Origin: TMED14 sp003507115
Lineage (GTDB): Bacteria; Bacteroidota; Bacteroidia; Flavobacteriales; Schleiferiaceae
NCBI GenBank assembly: GCA_943787925.1
Contig: CALSOH010000001.1
Coordinates: 310,001 to 374,000, forward strand
Reading direction: 5' to 3'
DNA length: 64,000 bases
The position numbers were made by a program, and so were the translations under genes. The notes under the pieces are model-generated. The model saw only the letters and a list, made by a program, of their open reading frames with translations, searched no databases and was not told the DNA's origin. Positions 43,411-52,560 of this stretch are shown piece by piece. Every line of letters begins with the position of its first letter. Position 1 is the stretch's first letter.

Positions 43411-45345
43411 TTAAAATTGGGCCAAACGGTTGGATACCTCTTCGTTGATTAAGGCGCTAAATGCCTCAATATCAAATGTTCCAAGGTCTCCATGACCATG
43501 TCGGCGAACCGACAATTGACCACTTTCAACTTCTTTCTCACCAACGATAATCATGAAGGGAATCTTCTTGACTTCCGCATCGCGGATCTTCCGACCGATC
43601 TTTTCATTCCGATCGTCAATGAGGGCGCGAATATCGGACATTTCTAACAGACTGACAACCTGTTCCGCATAGTCTTGGAATCGCTCCGAAATGGGAAGGA
43701 CGATAACTTGGTCAGGAGTGAGCCACAGAGGGAAGTTTCCGGCGCAATGCTCGAGCAGCACGGCGACGAACCGTTCCATCGAGCCGAAGGGTGCGCGGTG
43801 GATCATCACAGGGCGATGCATTTCATTATCAGCCCCTTTGTATTCCAGTTCAAAGCGTTCAGGCAGGTTGTAGTCCACCTGGACGGTGCCTAACTGCCAC
43901 GAACGTCCCAGGGCATCCTTGACCATGAAGTCCAACTTGGGTCCGTAGAAAGCCGCTTCGCCATATTCTACGACGGTGTTCAGGCCTTTGTCGGCCGCCG
44001 CTTGGATGATGGCTGCTTCGGCCTTGTCCCAGTTTTCCACCGAACCGATGTATTTGCCGGGGTTGTCGGGGTCGCGAAGGCTAATTTGGGCCGTGTAATG
44101 CTCGAAATCTAACGTCTTGAAAATGTACAAGACGAGATCAATGACCTTCTTGAATTCATCCAAGAGCTGATCTGGGGTGCAGAACAAGTGTGCATCGTCT
44201 TGGGTAAATCCGCGAACCCGTGTCAATCCGTGAAGCTCACCCGACTGCTCGTAGCGGTACACCGTGCCAAATTCGGCAAATCGAAGTGGTAGGTCGCGAT
44301 AAGAGCGGGGGGAAGACTTATAAATCTCGCAGTGATGCGGGCAGTTCATGGGCTTGAGGAAGTACTCTTCGCCCTCTTCCGGGGTTCGAATAGGTTGGAA
44401 GCTATCCTTGCCGTATTTCTCGTAGTGGCCAGAGCAGACATAGAGCTCCTTGTTGCCAATGTGGGGCGTGATAACGCCTTGGTATCCGGCCTTTTTCTGG
44501 GCTTTCTTTAGGAATTGCTCCAAGCGCTCGCGGAGGGCAGCGCCCTTGGGCAACCACATGGGCAATCCTTGGCCTACGCGCTGAGAGAAGGTGAAGAGTT
44601 CCAATTCCTTGCCCAGCTTGCGGTGGTCGCGCTTCTTAGCTTCCTCCAGCAAGGTCAAATGGTCTTGCAGCATAGAGGCCTTGGGGAAGGACACGCCATA
44701 GACGCGCGAGAGCTGTGGGTTGTTCTCATTGCCGCGCCAGTAGGCCCCCGCGACACTCATGACTTTGGCGGCCTTGATCGCACCGGTGTTGGGGATGTGC
44801 CCTCCTCGGCAGAGGTCGGTGAAGGTGCTGTGGTCGCAGAACGTGATGGTTCCGTCTTCCAAGTTTTGGATCAGCTCCGTCTTGTAGGGATTGTTGGCGT
44901 ACTCGACCAAGGCATCGGCTTTGGACACGGGACGCAGTTTAAATTCTGCCTTCTCACGGGCGAATTCGAGCATCTGCTTTTCCACTTTCTCAAAGTCCCC
45001 CTCACCAAATGACTCGCCTTGAAAGTCGACATCGTAGTAGAAGCCTGTTTCGATGGCGGGACCGATGGTCAGCAGGGCATTGGGATAGAAGTGCAGAATG
45101 GATTGGGCCAGCACGTGCGCGCTCGAGTGCCAAAAAGCTTCTTTGCCTTCGGGCTGATCCCATGTAAAGAAGACCAACTTCCCCGAGTGGGAAAGGGGGT
45201 CCAGAAGTTCGACCGTTTGGCCGTCTAATTTGGCAGTGAGGGCATTCTGGGCCAAACCGCGGGAGATGGACTCGGCCACCTGCATCGCCGAGGTTCCGGC
45301 GGGGTACGAACGGATGGAACCGTCCGGTAATGTGATATCAATCAT
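43411..45345 (-). CDS. thrS: Threonyl-tRNA synthetase
   Basis: ThrRS is a 644-residue class II synthetase: TGS domain from residue 1 (IDITLPDGSIRSYPAG), editing domain (HSSAHVLAQSI), catalytic core and anticodon-binding domain. Zinc/active-site segments MNCPHHCEIYKSS and GLTRVRGFTQDDAHLFC are visible. I chose ATG 45345 (MIDITLP); the TACCTTTG box (45373-45380) is 27 bases upstream. First gene in the thrS-infC-rpmI-rplT operon. Confidence 0.97.
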   Translation of the reverse strand: MIDITLPDGSIRSYPAGTSAMQVAESISRGLAQNALTAKLDGQTVELLDPLSHSGKLVFFTWDQPEGKEAFWHSSAHVLAQSILHFYPNALLTIGPAIETGFYYDVDFQGESFGEGDFEKVEKQMLEFAREKAEFKLRPVSKADALVEYANNPYKTELIQNLEDGTITFCDHSTFTDLCRGGHIPNTGAIKAAKVMSVAGAYWRGNENNPQLSRVYGVSFPKASMLQDHLTLLEEAKKRDHRKLGKELELFTFSQRVGQGLPMWLPKGAALRERLEQFLKKAQKKAGYQGVITPHIGNKELYVCSGHYEKYGKDSFQPIRTPEEGEEYFLKPMNCPHHCEIYKSSPRSYRDLPLRFAEFGTVYRYEQSGELHGLTRVRGFTQDDAHLFCTPDQLLDEFKKVIDLVLYIFKTLDFEHYTAQISLRDPDNPGKYIGSVENWDKAEAAIIQAAADKGLNTVVEYGEAAFYGPKLDFMVKDALGRSWQLGTVQVDYNLPERFELEYKGADNEMHRPVMIHRAPFGSMERFVAVLLEHCAGNFPLWLTPDQVIVLPISERFQDYAEQVVSLLEMSDIRALIDDRNEKIGRKIRDAEVKKIPFMIIVGEKEVESGQLSVRRHGHGDLGTFDIEAFSALINEEVSNRLAQF

Positions 45346-45372
45346 GGCTTCGGTACAAATGAAGGTCAGCCG

Positions 45373-45380
45373 CAAAGGTA
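45373..45380 (-). promoter_or_regulatory. Promoter -7 element TACCTTTG for thrS operon
   Basis: Exact TAnnTTTG on the minus strand, 27 bases before thrS and 11 bases from the plus-strand menI box. Confidence 0.75.
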
Positions 45381-45391
45381 GGCCTTCCCCG

Positions 45392-45399
45392 TATCTTTG
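45392..45399 (+). promoter_or_regulatory. Promoter -7 element TATCTTTG for men operon
   Basis: Exact TAnnTTTG, 4 bases before the menI ATG. Back-to-back with the thrS box. Confidence 0.75.
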
Positions 45400-45403
45400 C
45401 CCC

Positions 45404-45838
45404 ATGACACACGAGGAAATATTGGCCATCCTGAATGAGCGCCGCACAGGCACTCTCATGGAGACCTTGTCCATCGAATATACGGGGATGACCGAGGATA
45501 CGTTGACGGCCCGCATGCCGGTGACGCCCGGGCACATGCAACCATTGGGCTTGCTTCACGGGGGGGCAACCGTCAGTTTGGCCGAAACCGTGGGGTCTGC
45601 CGCGTCCCATATTTTCTTGGACGATCCCCACACCTACGTGGCGGTGGGCCAAGAAATCGCAGCCAACCATGTGCGCTCGGCCCGCAGCGGCTATGTGCAT
45701 GCCACGGCGGAGTTCCTGCACAAAGGCAGACGTTCGCATGTGCTCCAAATTCGGGTCGTGGATGACCAAGCACGATTGATTTCGTTCATTAAGATGACGA
45801 ACGCCATTGTCGAGCGGGTGTCGAAAGAGAGGGGATGA
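45404..45838 (+). CDS. menI: Hotdog thioesterase, probable 1,4-dihydroxy-2-naphthoyl-CoA hydrolase
   Basis: This 144-residue hotdog-fold thioesterase has the 4HBT-like motif GLLHGGATVSLAETVGSAAS around residues 47-66; the Glu after the HGG is the likely catalytic residue. As the first gene of the menaquinone operon it probably hydrolyses DHNA-CoA, the MenI step; that assignment rests on context. ATG 45404 follows TATCTTTG by 4 bases. Its stop overlaps the menF start (ATGA). Confidence 0.8.
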   Translation: MTHEEILAILNERRTGTLMETLSIEYTGMTEDTLTARMPVTPGHMQPLGLLHGGATVSLAETVGSAASHIFLDDPHTYVAVGQEIAANHVRSARSGYVHATAEFLHKGRRSHVLQIRVVDDQARLISFIKMTNAIVERVSKERG

Positions 45839-46812
45839 AGGGATTTGCATTAATTCGAGAGCCCGGTAGTGAACCCTTGTGGATGTCCCTGGAGTCCAAT
45901 GCTCAAGGGGCTTTCCGATTTTCGACGTTTTCGGGTCAAATAGAAACCTTTGCCATTTTGGAGCAGGAGGTGGGCGAATCCGCCTTGGCGAAGGCGCATT
46001 CGATACTTCAAGGTGCGGATTGGCCCGCGCTTGATTTGGCCTCCTCGCATGATTTTGATAGTTATGTGGCTCTGATCGAGTCGGCGCGTCGAGCCTGTGA
46101 AGAGGGGGCATTAGAAAAGGTGGTCCTGTCCCGTTGCCATGCATACCCCCAGGTCGACTTGGATCTCATGGAGACCTACAACAGACTCTGCGCTCATTAC
46201 CCGCGAGCCACGGTGTACATGATTTATCGCCAAGGTCAAAGCCTGTGGATGGGGGCCACCCCCGAATGCCTCGTGGAGACGCAGGGTCACGTCGTACGGA
46301 CCATGAGTCTAGCAGGTACCCGTGTAGCGGACTCCGAGGGTTCCTGGGGGGCGAAAGAGCGCGAAGAACAACATGTCGTCACCCGAGACATCATCCATAT
46401 GCTCCAGGTTATGGGTTGCAAGCACCTGACGATCGAAGGCCCCACGGTGCTCAATGCCGGTCCGGTGGAACACCTATGTTCGATGATTCAGGGTGAGCGC
46501 AATGGCTCCGGTTCGGATGAAATTGCTCGAGCCTTGCATCCCACGCCTGCCGTGGGGGGCTTGCCGCGGGCTCAAGCGGCCGCATTTATCCGCCAACGGG
46601 AAGGCTATGACCGCCGATTTTATGCGGGCTATTTTGGCTGGACTCGGGCGGAACGTTCGGTTTTCTACGTCAACCTTCGCTGCTTGGAATGGGGCTCGGA
46701 CGGAGTTTTGTGCTATGCGGGCGGAGGAATCACTTCGAAGAGCCACCCGGAACAAGAGTGGCAAGAAACAGAGCAAAAACTTAAGACGCTTGAGCGCGTT
46801 ATCTTCGGATAA
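45835..46812 (+). CDS. menF: Isochorismate synthase
   Basis: MenF converts chorismate to isochorismate, the first committed step to menaquinone. The protein is 325 residues, shorter than E. coli MenF because the N-terminal subdomain is reduced. Chorismate-binding hallmarks are KVVLSRCHAY, MGATPECLVE, LAGTR, LHPTPAVGGLPR and FYAGYFGWT. Mg-binding Glu residues lie in AKEREEQHVV. The stop shares its last base with the menD ATG. Confidence 0.92.
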   Translation: MKGFALIREPGSEPLWMSLESNAQGAFRFSTFSGQIETFAILEQEVGESALAKAHSILQGADWPALDLASSHDFDSYVALIESARRACEEGALEKVVLSRCHAYPQVDLDLMETYNRLCAHYPRATVYMIYRQGQSLWMGATPECLVETQGHVVRTMSLAGTRVADSEGSWGAKEREEQHVVTRDIIHMLQVMGCKHLTIEGPTVLNAGPVEHLCSMIQGERNGSGSDEIARALHPTPAVGGLPRAQAAAFIRQREGYDRRFYAGYFGWTRAERSVFYVNLRCLEWGSDGVLCYAGGGITSKSHPEQEWQETEQKLKTLERVIFG

Positions 46813-48407
46813 TGGCCTCATCTTTTCAACCCCTCGCTGCCTTACTTGCTAAGGCCCTAAAAGACTTGGATCCTGCCGTTCGGGTGGCTTCTCCGGGCAG
46901 TCGGAATGCCCCTTTGATTGAGGCATTTTCCTCTCTTCCGGGTAAAGAAGTGGTGGTTTTAGATGAGCGCGCTGCGGCCCACTTGGCGTTGGGGGCGGCC
47001 ATTCAGACGGGAAGACCCGCTATCGCCTATTGTACAAGTGGCACGGCGGGACTCAACTACGCCCCAGCCGTGGCCGAAGCATTTTACCAGCGGATCCCTT
47101 TGTTGGTCATTACCGCAGATCGCCCCGCCCATCTCATTGACCAAGGCCACGGTCAGAGTATCCGCCAATCGAACATGTTCGCGGGCCATCTACGAGGCCA
47201 AGCGTTGCTGGACGCTTCGGCGTCCCTGGATAGCCAAGTGGCACTCCTTCAATCTGCCTTGCAGGCGCTTTTGGAAGGACCCGTGCACATCAATGTTCCC
47301 TTTGAGGAGCCCTTGTATGGTTCTCCCGCCTTGCCGCATGATTTCTCATGGACACCCTGGAAGTTCGAGGCGAGCCCACCCATGGAACTCTTGTTTCCCG
47401 AATGGATTAAAGAGGCCCATCGTCCCCTTTTAGTGGTGGGTCAATGGAATCCCGCCTGGGGTTCGGCCGTCCGCAGCTTGGAGCAACTTAAGGCCAAGGG
47501 CTGGCTCATCGCGGCGGAGCATCTGGCCAATGTGCCAGCTCAACTAGCCATCCATCTGGAAGATGCGTGGGTGCATGCCCCGGCGGCTCGAGTGGATGCC
47601 ATTGTCACTTTGGGAGGTTCATGGATCGCCAAAGAATCGAAAAAGCGTTTGGCCGGAACGCCTCATTGGCATATTGGTCCATCTGCACCGCACCCCGATG
47701 TATTCGGTCACTTGGTGGAAGCCGCGGAAATGGCACCGCGCGACGCACTCAAAGCCCTCGCCACTATTTCTCCCGCCTACGAACCCGCTTGGGCGAATTT
47801 TTGGGTCCAACAGCGTAGTTATCCGGCCACAGTGTGGTCGGATCGATGGGTTCATGAATACATGGCCGAACACGCGCCTTCGGGCTGGGACATCCATTGG
47901 GCGAACTCTACCGCCGTCCGTTATGGCGTCCATACCTGGGCACATGGAGGGTGGAAGGGTAATTTTCGGCACTACAGCAATCGCGGGGCGAGTGGTATCG
48001 ACGGCTGTACCTCCACGGCGATCGGCTCCGCTTGGCTTTCAGATCGCCCGACACTTCTAATCACAGGAGAGTTGGCCTTTTTCTATGACATCAACGCGTG
48101 GATGCATGCGGACATCCCATCGCATTTTAAGGTGGTGGTCATTCATAATGGCGGCGGGAATATTTTTCGCTGGATTGAAGGCCCCAAGGCCTCGGAACGA
48201 TGCGATACGCATTACACCTGGTCTCATCATCGCACATCCGAAGCGCTGGCCGCTCATGCGGGCGTGGCCTATCGAGCATCCACAGACTCGACGTCTTTTG
48301 TCTCTGACTTCGCCTGGTTAATGGCTTCGTCTGATGCGGGTATTTTGGAGGTTTTTACCGACCCAGAAGCCAGCGAACAAGCTTGGAACAAGCGTTTTCA
48401 CCCTTAA
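46812..48407 (+). CDS. menD: SEPHCHC synthase (2-succinyl-5-enolpyruvyl-6-hydroxy-3-cyclohexene-1-carboxylate synthase)
   Basis: MenD is a thiamine-diphosphate enzyme that adds succinyl semialdehyde, from 2-oxoglutarate, to isochorismate. The protein is 531 residues. N-terminal features are SPGSRNAPLIEA and DERAAAHLALG, with the catalytic Glu-containing region CTSGTAGLNYAPAVAEA; the C-terminal ThDP site includes GASGIDGCTSTAIG and LAFFYDINAW with HNGGGNIF. The internal menB promoter-like TAATTTTG overlaps its TAA stop. Confidence 0.95.
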   Translation: MASSFQPLAALLAKALKDLDPAVRVASPGSRNAPLIEAFSSLPGKEVVVLDERAAAHLALGAAIQTGRPAIAYCTSGTAGLNYAPAVAEAFYQRIPLLVITADRPAHLIDQGHGQSIRQSNMFAGHLRGQALLDASASLDSQVALLQSALQALLEGPVHINVPFEEPLYGSPALPHDFSWTPWKFEASPPMELLFPEWIKEAHRPLLVVGQWNPAWGSAVRSLEQLKAKGWLIAAEHLANVPAQLAIHLEDAWVHAPAARVDAIVTLGGSWIAKESKKRLAGTPHWHIGPSAPHPDVFGHLVEAAEMAPRDALKALATISPAYEPAWANFWVQQRSYPATVWSDRWVHEYMAEHAPSGWDIHWANSTAVRYGVHTWAHGGWKGNFRHYSNRGASGIDGCTSTAIGSAWLSDRPTLLITGELAFFYDINAWMHADIPSHFKVVVIHNGGGNIFRWIEGPKASERCDTHYTWSHHRTSEALAAHAGVAYRASTDSTSFVSDFAWLMASSDAGILEVFTDPEASEQAWNKRFHP

Positions 48408-48412
48408 TTTTG
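48405..48412 (+). promoter_or_regulatory. Possible internal -7 element TAATTTTG before menB
   Basis: Exact TAnnTTTG overlapping the menD stop codon, 5 bases before the menB ATG. It could drive menB-A-C-E separately from menI-F-D. Confidence 0.5.
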
Positions 48413-48417
48413 TCCCT

Positions 48418-49239
48418 ATGAATCCCATAACCTGGACGGAGATCAAACCCTACTCCGATATCACATTTGACTTTTTTGAAGGCATTGCGAAAATCACCAT
48501 CAACCGCCCCGAAGTGTACAATGCATTTCGTCCGGAGACAAATATGGAGATGCTCGATGCCATGGACATCTGCCGTGAGCGCTCAGACATTCGGGTTGTC
48601 GTATTGACTGGCACGGGTGACAAGGCCTTTTGTAGTGGTGGCGACCAAAACGTCAAAGGTGTCGGTGGCTATGTGGGCGAAGATGGCGTGCCACGCTTGA
48701 ATGTCCTAGACTTGCACAAGCGAATCCGTGAAATACCCAAGCCGGTCGTGGCCATGGTAAATGGCTACGCCATAGGCGGAGGACATGTACTTCACGTGGT
48801 CTGCGACTTGACCATTGCCTCGGAAAATGCCCGGTTTGGGCAGACTGGGCCCAAAGTGGGAAGTTTCGATGCCGGTTTTGGAAGTAGCTACTTGGCCCGC
48901 CATGTAGGCCAAAAGAAAGCCCGTGAGATTTGGTTCCTCTGCCATCAGTACACAGCGCAGGAAGCCGAGCAAATGGGCATGGTCAACAAGGTGGTGCCTT
49001 TCGCTGAACTCGAGGCCACTACAGTGGAGTGGTGCCGTACGATGATGATGCGCTCCCCCATGGCCCTTCGTATGATCAAACGCGGCCTCAATGCCGAACT
49101 CGACGGTCAACGGGGGTTGATGGAGTTTGCGGGAGACGCCACCCTGATGTATTACCTCATGGAGGAGGCCCAGGAGGGCAAACGCGCTTTCCTCGAGAAG
49201 CGCGATCCAGACTTTGGAAAATTCCCCATCTTCCCTTGA
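48418..49239 (+). CDS. menB: 1,4-dihydroxy-2-naphthoyl-CoA synthase
   Basis: MenB closes the second ring of the naphthoquinone from O-succinylbenzoyl-CoA. The protein is 273 residues, of the crotonase fold. Visible motifs are INRPEVYNAFRP, CSGGDQNVKG, GYAIGGGHVLHVVCDLTIA and GPKVGSFDAGFGSSYLAR. The stop overlaps the menA TTG start. Confidence 0.96.
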   Translation: MNPITWTEIKPYSDITFDFFEGIAKITINRPEVYNAFRPETNMEMLDAMDICRERSDIRVVVLTGTGDKAFCSGGDQNVKGVGGYVGEDGVPRLNVLDLHKRIREIPKPVVAMVNGYAIGGGHVLHVVCDLTIASENARFGQTGPKVGSFDAGFGSSYLARHVGQKKAREIWFLCHQYTAQEAEQMGMVNKVVPFAELEATTVEWCRTMMMRSPMALRMIKRGLNAELDGQRGLMEFAGDATLMYYLMEEAQEGKRAFLEKRDPDFGKFPIFP

Positions 49240-50183
49240 GCATTTCGTGGGCACCGTGGATTCAAGCGGCTCGTCCGCGCACGCTTCCGTTGGCCCTTGC
49301 TTGCATTGCGCTGGGTTCTTTGCTCGCGGCGGATCGCGGATACTTTGATCCCTGGCTGACCCTATGGATGGTCTTGACAGCGGCTTCCTACCAACTGTTG
49401 TCCAATTTAGCCAATGATTTGGGGGACTACCGAACGGGGGCGGATCAACATCGGCAGGGCCTCGATGGGATTGAAGCACGCGCCGTGGCGAGTGGTCTCA
49501 TCCGCGAAGCCAGTATGCACCGGGCGGTTCAAGTGCTCACTTTGATGTCCTTGGTCTTCACGGCTTTGACCGCTTGGTGGGGTACCCGCGATTTGGGTTG
49601 GGTCTACACCGCTATTTTTGCAGCCCTGGGCCTTTTGGCTACCGCGGCTGCTCGTGGTTATACGCTGGGATGGGCCTATGGCTATAAGGGCTTTGGAGAC
49701 TTGTTTGTGATTCTCTTTTTTGGCCCGGTAGGTGTGGCGGGAAGTTTTTTCCTCCAAACCCAATCCTGGGATCCCCTCATCCTCCTGCCAGGACTATCGG
49801 TTGGCTTTATGGCGGCGGCGGTCTTGAACCTCAACAATTTACGCGACATCGAAACGGATCAAGCGGCGGGCAAACGCACCTTAGCCATGCGGATGGGCCG
49901 CCCGATGGCCAAGCTGTACCAAACCATCCTGGTGTTGGAGGCGTATGTGGCCACCACCGTTTTTATCGTGTTGCAAGCCGATGTCACCTGCTCGCGAAGC
50001 TTTCTGTATGCTGCGACGCTGCCCCTATTTGCCGAAGGGCTGTACAAAACATGGAAGGCCAAAACTCCTGCCGATTTTGACCGTCAACTCAAACCCACGG
50101 CTTTGCAAACGGTCTTATTTGCCCTCTTGCTCGGCGTTGGTCTCCTCATCGATGCCAACCAATGTGGGAAGCCCCTTTTCTAG
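49236..50183 (+). CDS. menA: 1,4-dihydroxy-2-naphthoate polyprenyltransferase
   Basis: MenA is the UbiA-family membrane enzyme that adds the polyprenyl tail to 1,4-dihydroxy-2-naphthoate. The protein is about 315 residues with roughly nine transmembrane helices. The prenyl-diphosphate binding motifs are NLANDLGDYRTGAD and NNLRDIETDQAAGKRT. The start is probably the TTG at 49236, overlapping the menB TGA; no ATG gives a full N-terminal helix (WIQAARPRTLPLA). Confidence 0.92.
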   Translation: MSISWAPWIQAARPRTLPLALACIALGSLLAADRGYFDPWLTLWMVLTAASYQLLSNLANDLGDYRTGADQHRQGLDGIEARAVASGLIREASMHRAVQVLTLMSLVFTALTAWWGTRDLGWVYTAIFAALGLLATAAARGYTLGWAYGYKGFGDLFVILFFGPVGVAGSFFLQTQSWDPLILLPGLSVGFMAAAVLNLNNLRDIETDQAAGKRTLAMRMGRPMAKLYQTILVLEAYVATTVFIVLQADVTCSRSFLYAATLPLFAEGLYKTWKAKTPADFDRQLKPTALQTVLFALLLGVGLLIDANQCGKPLF

Positions 50184-50187
50184 TACC

Positions 50188-51246
50188 ATGACGGCACGCT
50201 TCTGGTCCTACACCTATCACTTTAAGCGCCCCGCCGGGACCTCCCGCGGGGTCATGCACGTTAAGCCCGCCTATTTTTTGGAGGTCACCGTGGGTGGATG
50301 GATGGGCCAAGGAGAATGCGGTCTGTTGCCTGGATTGTCCGTGGATGACCACCCGGACTATGCCGAAAAGCTTCAAGCCCTGTGCGATCTCATTCAAACT
50401 TCTGGGGAGGCGGCCTGGAAAGCATGGGCTAACGAGGGCTTGCCCGACGCGGTTTGGTCCCATTGGCTTGCTTGGCCCAGCATCCTATTCGCTTGGGAGC
50501 AAGCTTTGTTGTCATGGTCTGACGCCTCCTCTGGTGGAAATGGAAAGCGTTTGTTTGATTCGGCCTTTGCGCGCAAGGAGGCCGGGATTCCCATCAATGG
50601 ACTCTTGTGGATGGGGGATAGCTGCTATCTGAGCGAACAGTCCGAGGTCCGCATCCAAGAAGGATTTGACTGCATCAAGATGAAAATTGGGGCCCTCGCC
50701 TTGGATCAGGAGCGGGCTATTCTCACGGACTTACGCCATTTGCGTCCAGATATTCAACTTCGAGTGGACGCCAACGGCGCATTTAACGCCGACGAGGCCC
50801 TCGCGGTGATGGAAACCCTCCGATCTTTCAAACTACACAGCGTGGAACAGCCCTGTCCGGCCACGGACCGTGACGGCCTCGCTCGGGTAGCCGCACAAGG
50901 CGCCATTCCGACCGCCCTAGATGAAAGCCTGATTGGGGTGATCGAGCCTGCAAAACGGGACGAACTGCTTGATGAGATTCGCCCCCAGTATATCGTCCTC
51001 AAACCTTCCCTTTTGGGCGGGTTCCGCAGTTGTGAAGACTGGATTCAGCGTGCGGAGGCTCGCGGCATCGGCTGGTGGATCACGTCAGCGTTGGAAGGTG
51101 CGGTGGGCCTCTCCGCGATTGCCCAGTGGACGGCTACCTTGCCTCGGCTGAAAGGCTACCAAGGCTTGGGTACCGGCAGTCTCTACACGAATAACCTTCC
51201 AACCCGAACGGAAGTCAAATCTGGACAGCTTTGGATGCTCGGATGA
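50188..51246 (+). CDS. menC: o-succinylbenzoate synthase
   Basis: MenC dehydrates SHCHC to o-succinylbenzoate; it is an enolase-superfamily enzyme. The protein is 352 residues. The catalytic KxK is CIKMKIG, the metal Asp is in RVDANGAF, the metal Glu in VEQPCP, the next Asp in LDESLIG, and the catalytic Lys in VLKPSLLGG. Its stop overlaps the menE ATG as ATGA. Confidence 0.93.
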   Translation: MTARFWSYTYHFKRPAGTSRGVMHVKPAYFLEVTVGGWMGQGECGLLPGLSVDDHPDYAEKLQALCDLIQTSGEAAWKAWANEGLPDAVWSHWLAWPSILFAWEQALLSWSDASSGGNGKRLFDSAFARKEAGIPINGLLWMGDSCYLSEQSEVRIQEGFDCIKMKIGALALDQERAILTDLRHLRPDIQLRVDANGAFNADEALAVMETLRSFKLHSVEQPCPATDRDGLARVAAQGAIPTALDESLIGVIEPAKRDELLDEIRPQYIVLKPSLLGGFRSCEDWIQRAEARGIGWWITSALEGAVGLSAIAQWTATLPRLKGYQGLGTGSLYTNNLPTRTEVKSGQLWMLG

Positions 51247-52205
51247 CCTTTCACCCGGCCTGTGATGCCGACCGGCGGGAATCGGTACGAACCGTGGCCG
51301 ACCTGTGGACCTCGGGAGACGCTTTTCTTCCCTTGCAAACCAGTGGGAGCACAGGATGGCCAAAGAGCTTGATGGTCCCTAGGTGGGCGGTTCAGCAAAG
51401 TATCGAAGACAGTGCACAAGCCTTTCAACTTGCTCCAGGCCAGCGCACAGCCCTATCCATGGATGTGGCGGGGACCGGCGGGCGCATGATGCTCTGGCGT
51501 GCCCTGGCCCTTGAAATGTCCCTACAGGTCCTTCCCGTATCCCGTCAAGTAGATTGGGAAGGAGATTTGGACTTTTTGGCACTCATTCCTCAACAAGCCC
51601 TGGCGTTTTCCTCGGGTCAATGGACCCGCGTTCGTACTGTGCTGCTGGGTGGTGCTCCTCTTCAAGTTCATGAGGAGCAAGCCCTCGCGAAGGCCCCGAC
51701 GACATTATATCATGGGTTTGGGATGACGGAAACCCTCACGCATTTTGCCCTGCGGCGCGTTGGGGAAGATCCCGTTTATCGCTGCCTACCCGGGGTGACC
51801 GTCGAATCGGTAGATGGGGCCTTAGTGATTCACGCGCCAAGTCGGGGGGTGGAGGCCCTCCAAAGCACAGACGCGGTGACCGTGCACGATGCCCATTCTT
51901 TTACCTGGTTAGGCCGCCTCGATGGGGCCATCCTTTCGGGAGGTAAAAAAATATTCCCGGAGGAGATCGACCGTACTATCGCGGCGGCCTTTCCCGGACA
52001 TCCGCCCGGATTTGCGGGTGGCCTAGCAGATGCCCAGTGGGGGGAGGCCCTGGTGTGGTATTCGGAGCCCTTATCCGACATTCAGCGCGCACGTTTGATA
52101 ACAGCCTTTGAGGCCCTCCCATCGTGGAAACGGCCCAAGCACATCCTTGAAGGGGAACTGCCGCTGACACCCAGTGGGAAGTGGAAAAGGAAGCTGGGTA
52201 GCTAG
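51243..52205 (+). CDS. menE: o-succinylbenzoate-CoA ligase
   Basis: MenE activates o-succinylbenzoate to its CoA thioester using ATP. The protein is 320 residues, shorter than the ~450 of typical MenE, because the N-terminal domain is reduced; this short form is seen in Bacteroidota. The ATP/AMP motif is QTSGSTGWPK near the N-terminus, GFGMTETLTHFALR in the middle, and the C-terminal lysine segment is LTPSGKWKRK. The last codons and the TAG stop lie in the first unit of the 16-bp repeat array. Confidence 0.9.
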   Translation: MTFHPACDADRRESVRTVADLWTSGDAFLPLQTSGSTGWPKSLMVPRWAVQQSIEDSAQAFQLAPGQRTALSMDVAGTGGRMMLWRALALEMSLQVLPVSRQVDWEGDLDFLALIPQQALAFSSGQWTRVRTVLLGGAPLQVHEEQALAKAPTTLYHGFGMTETLTHFALRRVGEDPVYRCLPGVTVESVDGALVIHAPSRGVEALQSTDAVTVHDAHSFTWLGRLDGAILSGGKKIFPEEIDRTIAAAFPGHPPGFAGGLADAQWGEALVWYSEPLSDIQRARLITAFEALPSWKRPKHILEGELPLTPSGKWKRKLGS

Positions 52206-52355
52206 CGGGCTGGATAGCTAGAGAGCTTGGTGGCTGGAAGGCTGGGTAGCTAGAGGGCTGGGTAGCTAGAGAGCTGGGTAGCTAGAGAGCTTGGTGGCTG
52301 GAGGGCTGGGTAGCTAGAGAGCTGGGTAGCTAGAGAGATTGGTGGCTGGAGGGCT
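52189..52355. repeat. Tandem array of ten 16-bp units (plus a partial)
   Basis: Units run in perfect register from 52189 to 52348 with consensus GAGRGCTKGGTRGCTR, in two forms: one like GAGAGCTGGGTAGCTA and one like GAGAGCTTGGTGGCTG; an eleventh partial unit ends at about 52355. The first unit contains the menE stop codon. The half-unit is an 8-mer related to that of the second array. Confidence 0.9.
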
Positions 52356-52560
52356 AAAAAATCAAGGTTGAGGAAGGCGCGCGCGGCGAAGGTCCAACGG
52401 CAGGTTCACATGTAAAAGGGTAGAAGAGCTTAAAAACGCCAAAACAAAGCCCCTTGAAACACTAGCACCCTTAAACCCTTTTACTTTTCCACCTCAAAAA
52501 GAAAAAGGGCCCAAGCACCGAAAGGCTTATCCCTTTCAACGCTTGAACCCTTCTACCAAA
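52356..52560. other. Spacer between inverted repeat arrays
   Basis: No gene is visible. The segment has repeated CCCTT-AAC-type words and a 10-bp perfect inverted pair GTAAAAGGGT (52412-52421) / ACCCTTTTAC (52475-52484), with a second possible pairing of GGTAGAAG to CTTCTACC (52550-52557). It may be a structured loop. Confidence 0.5.
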
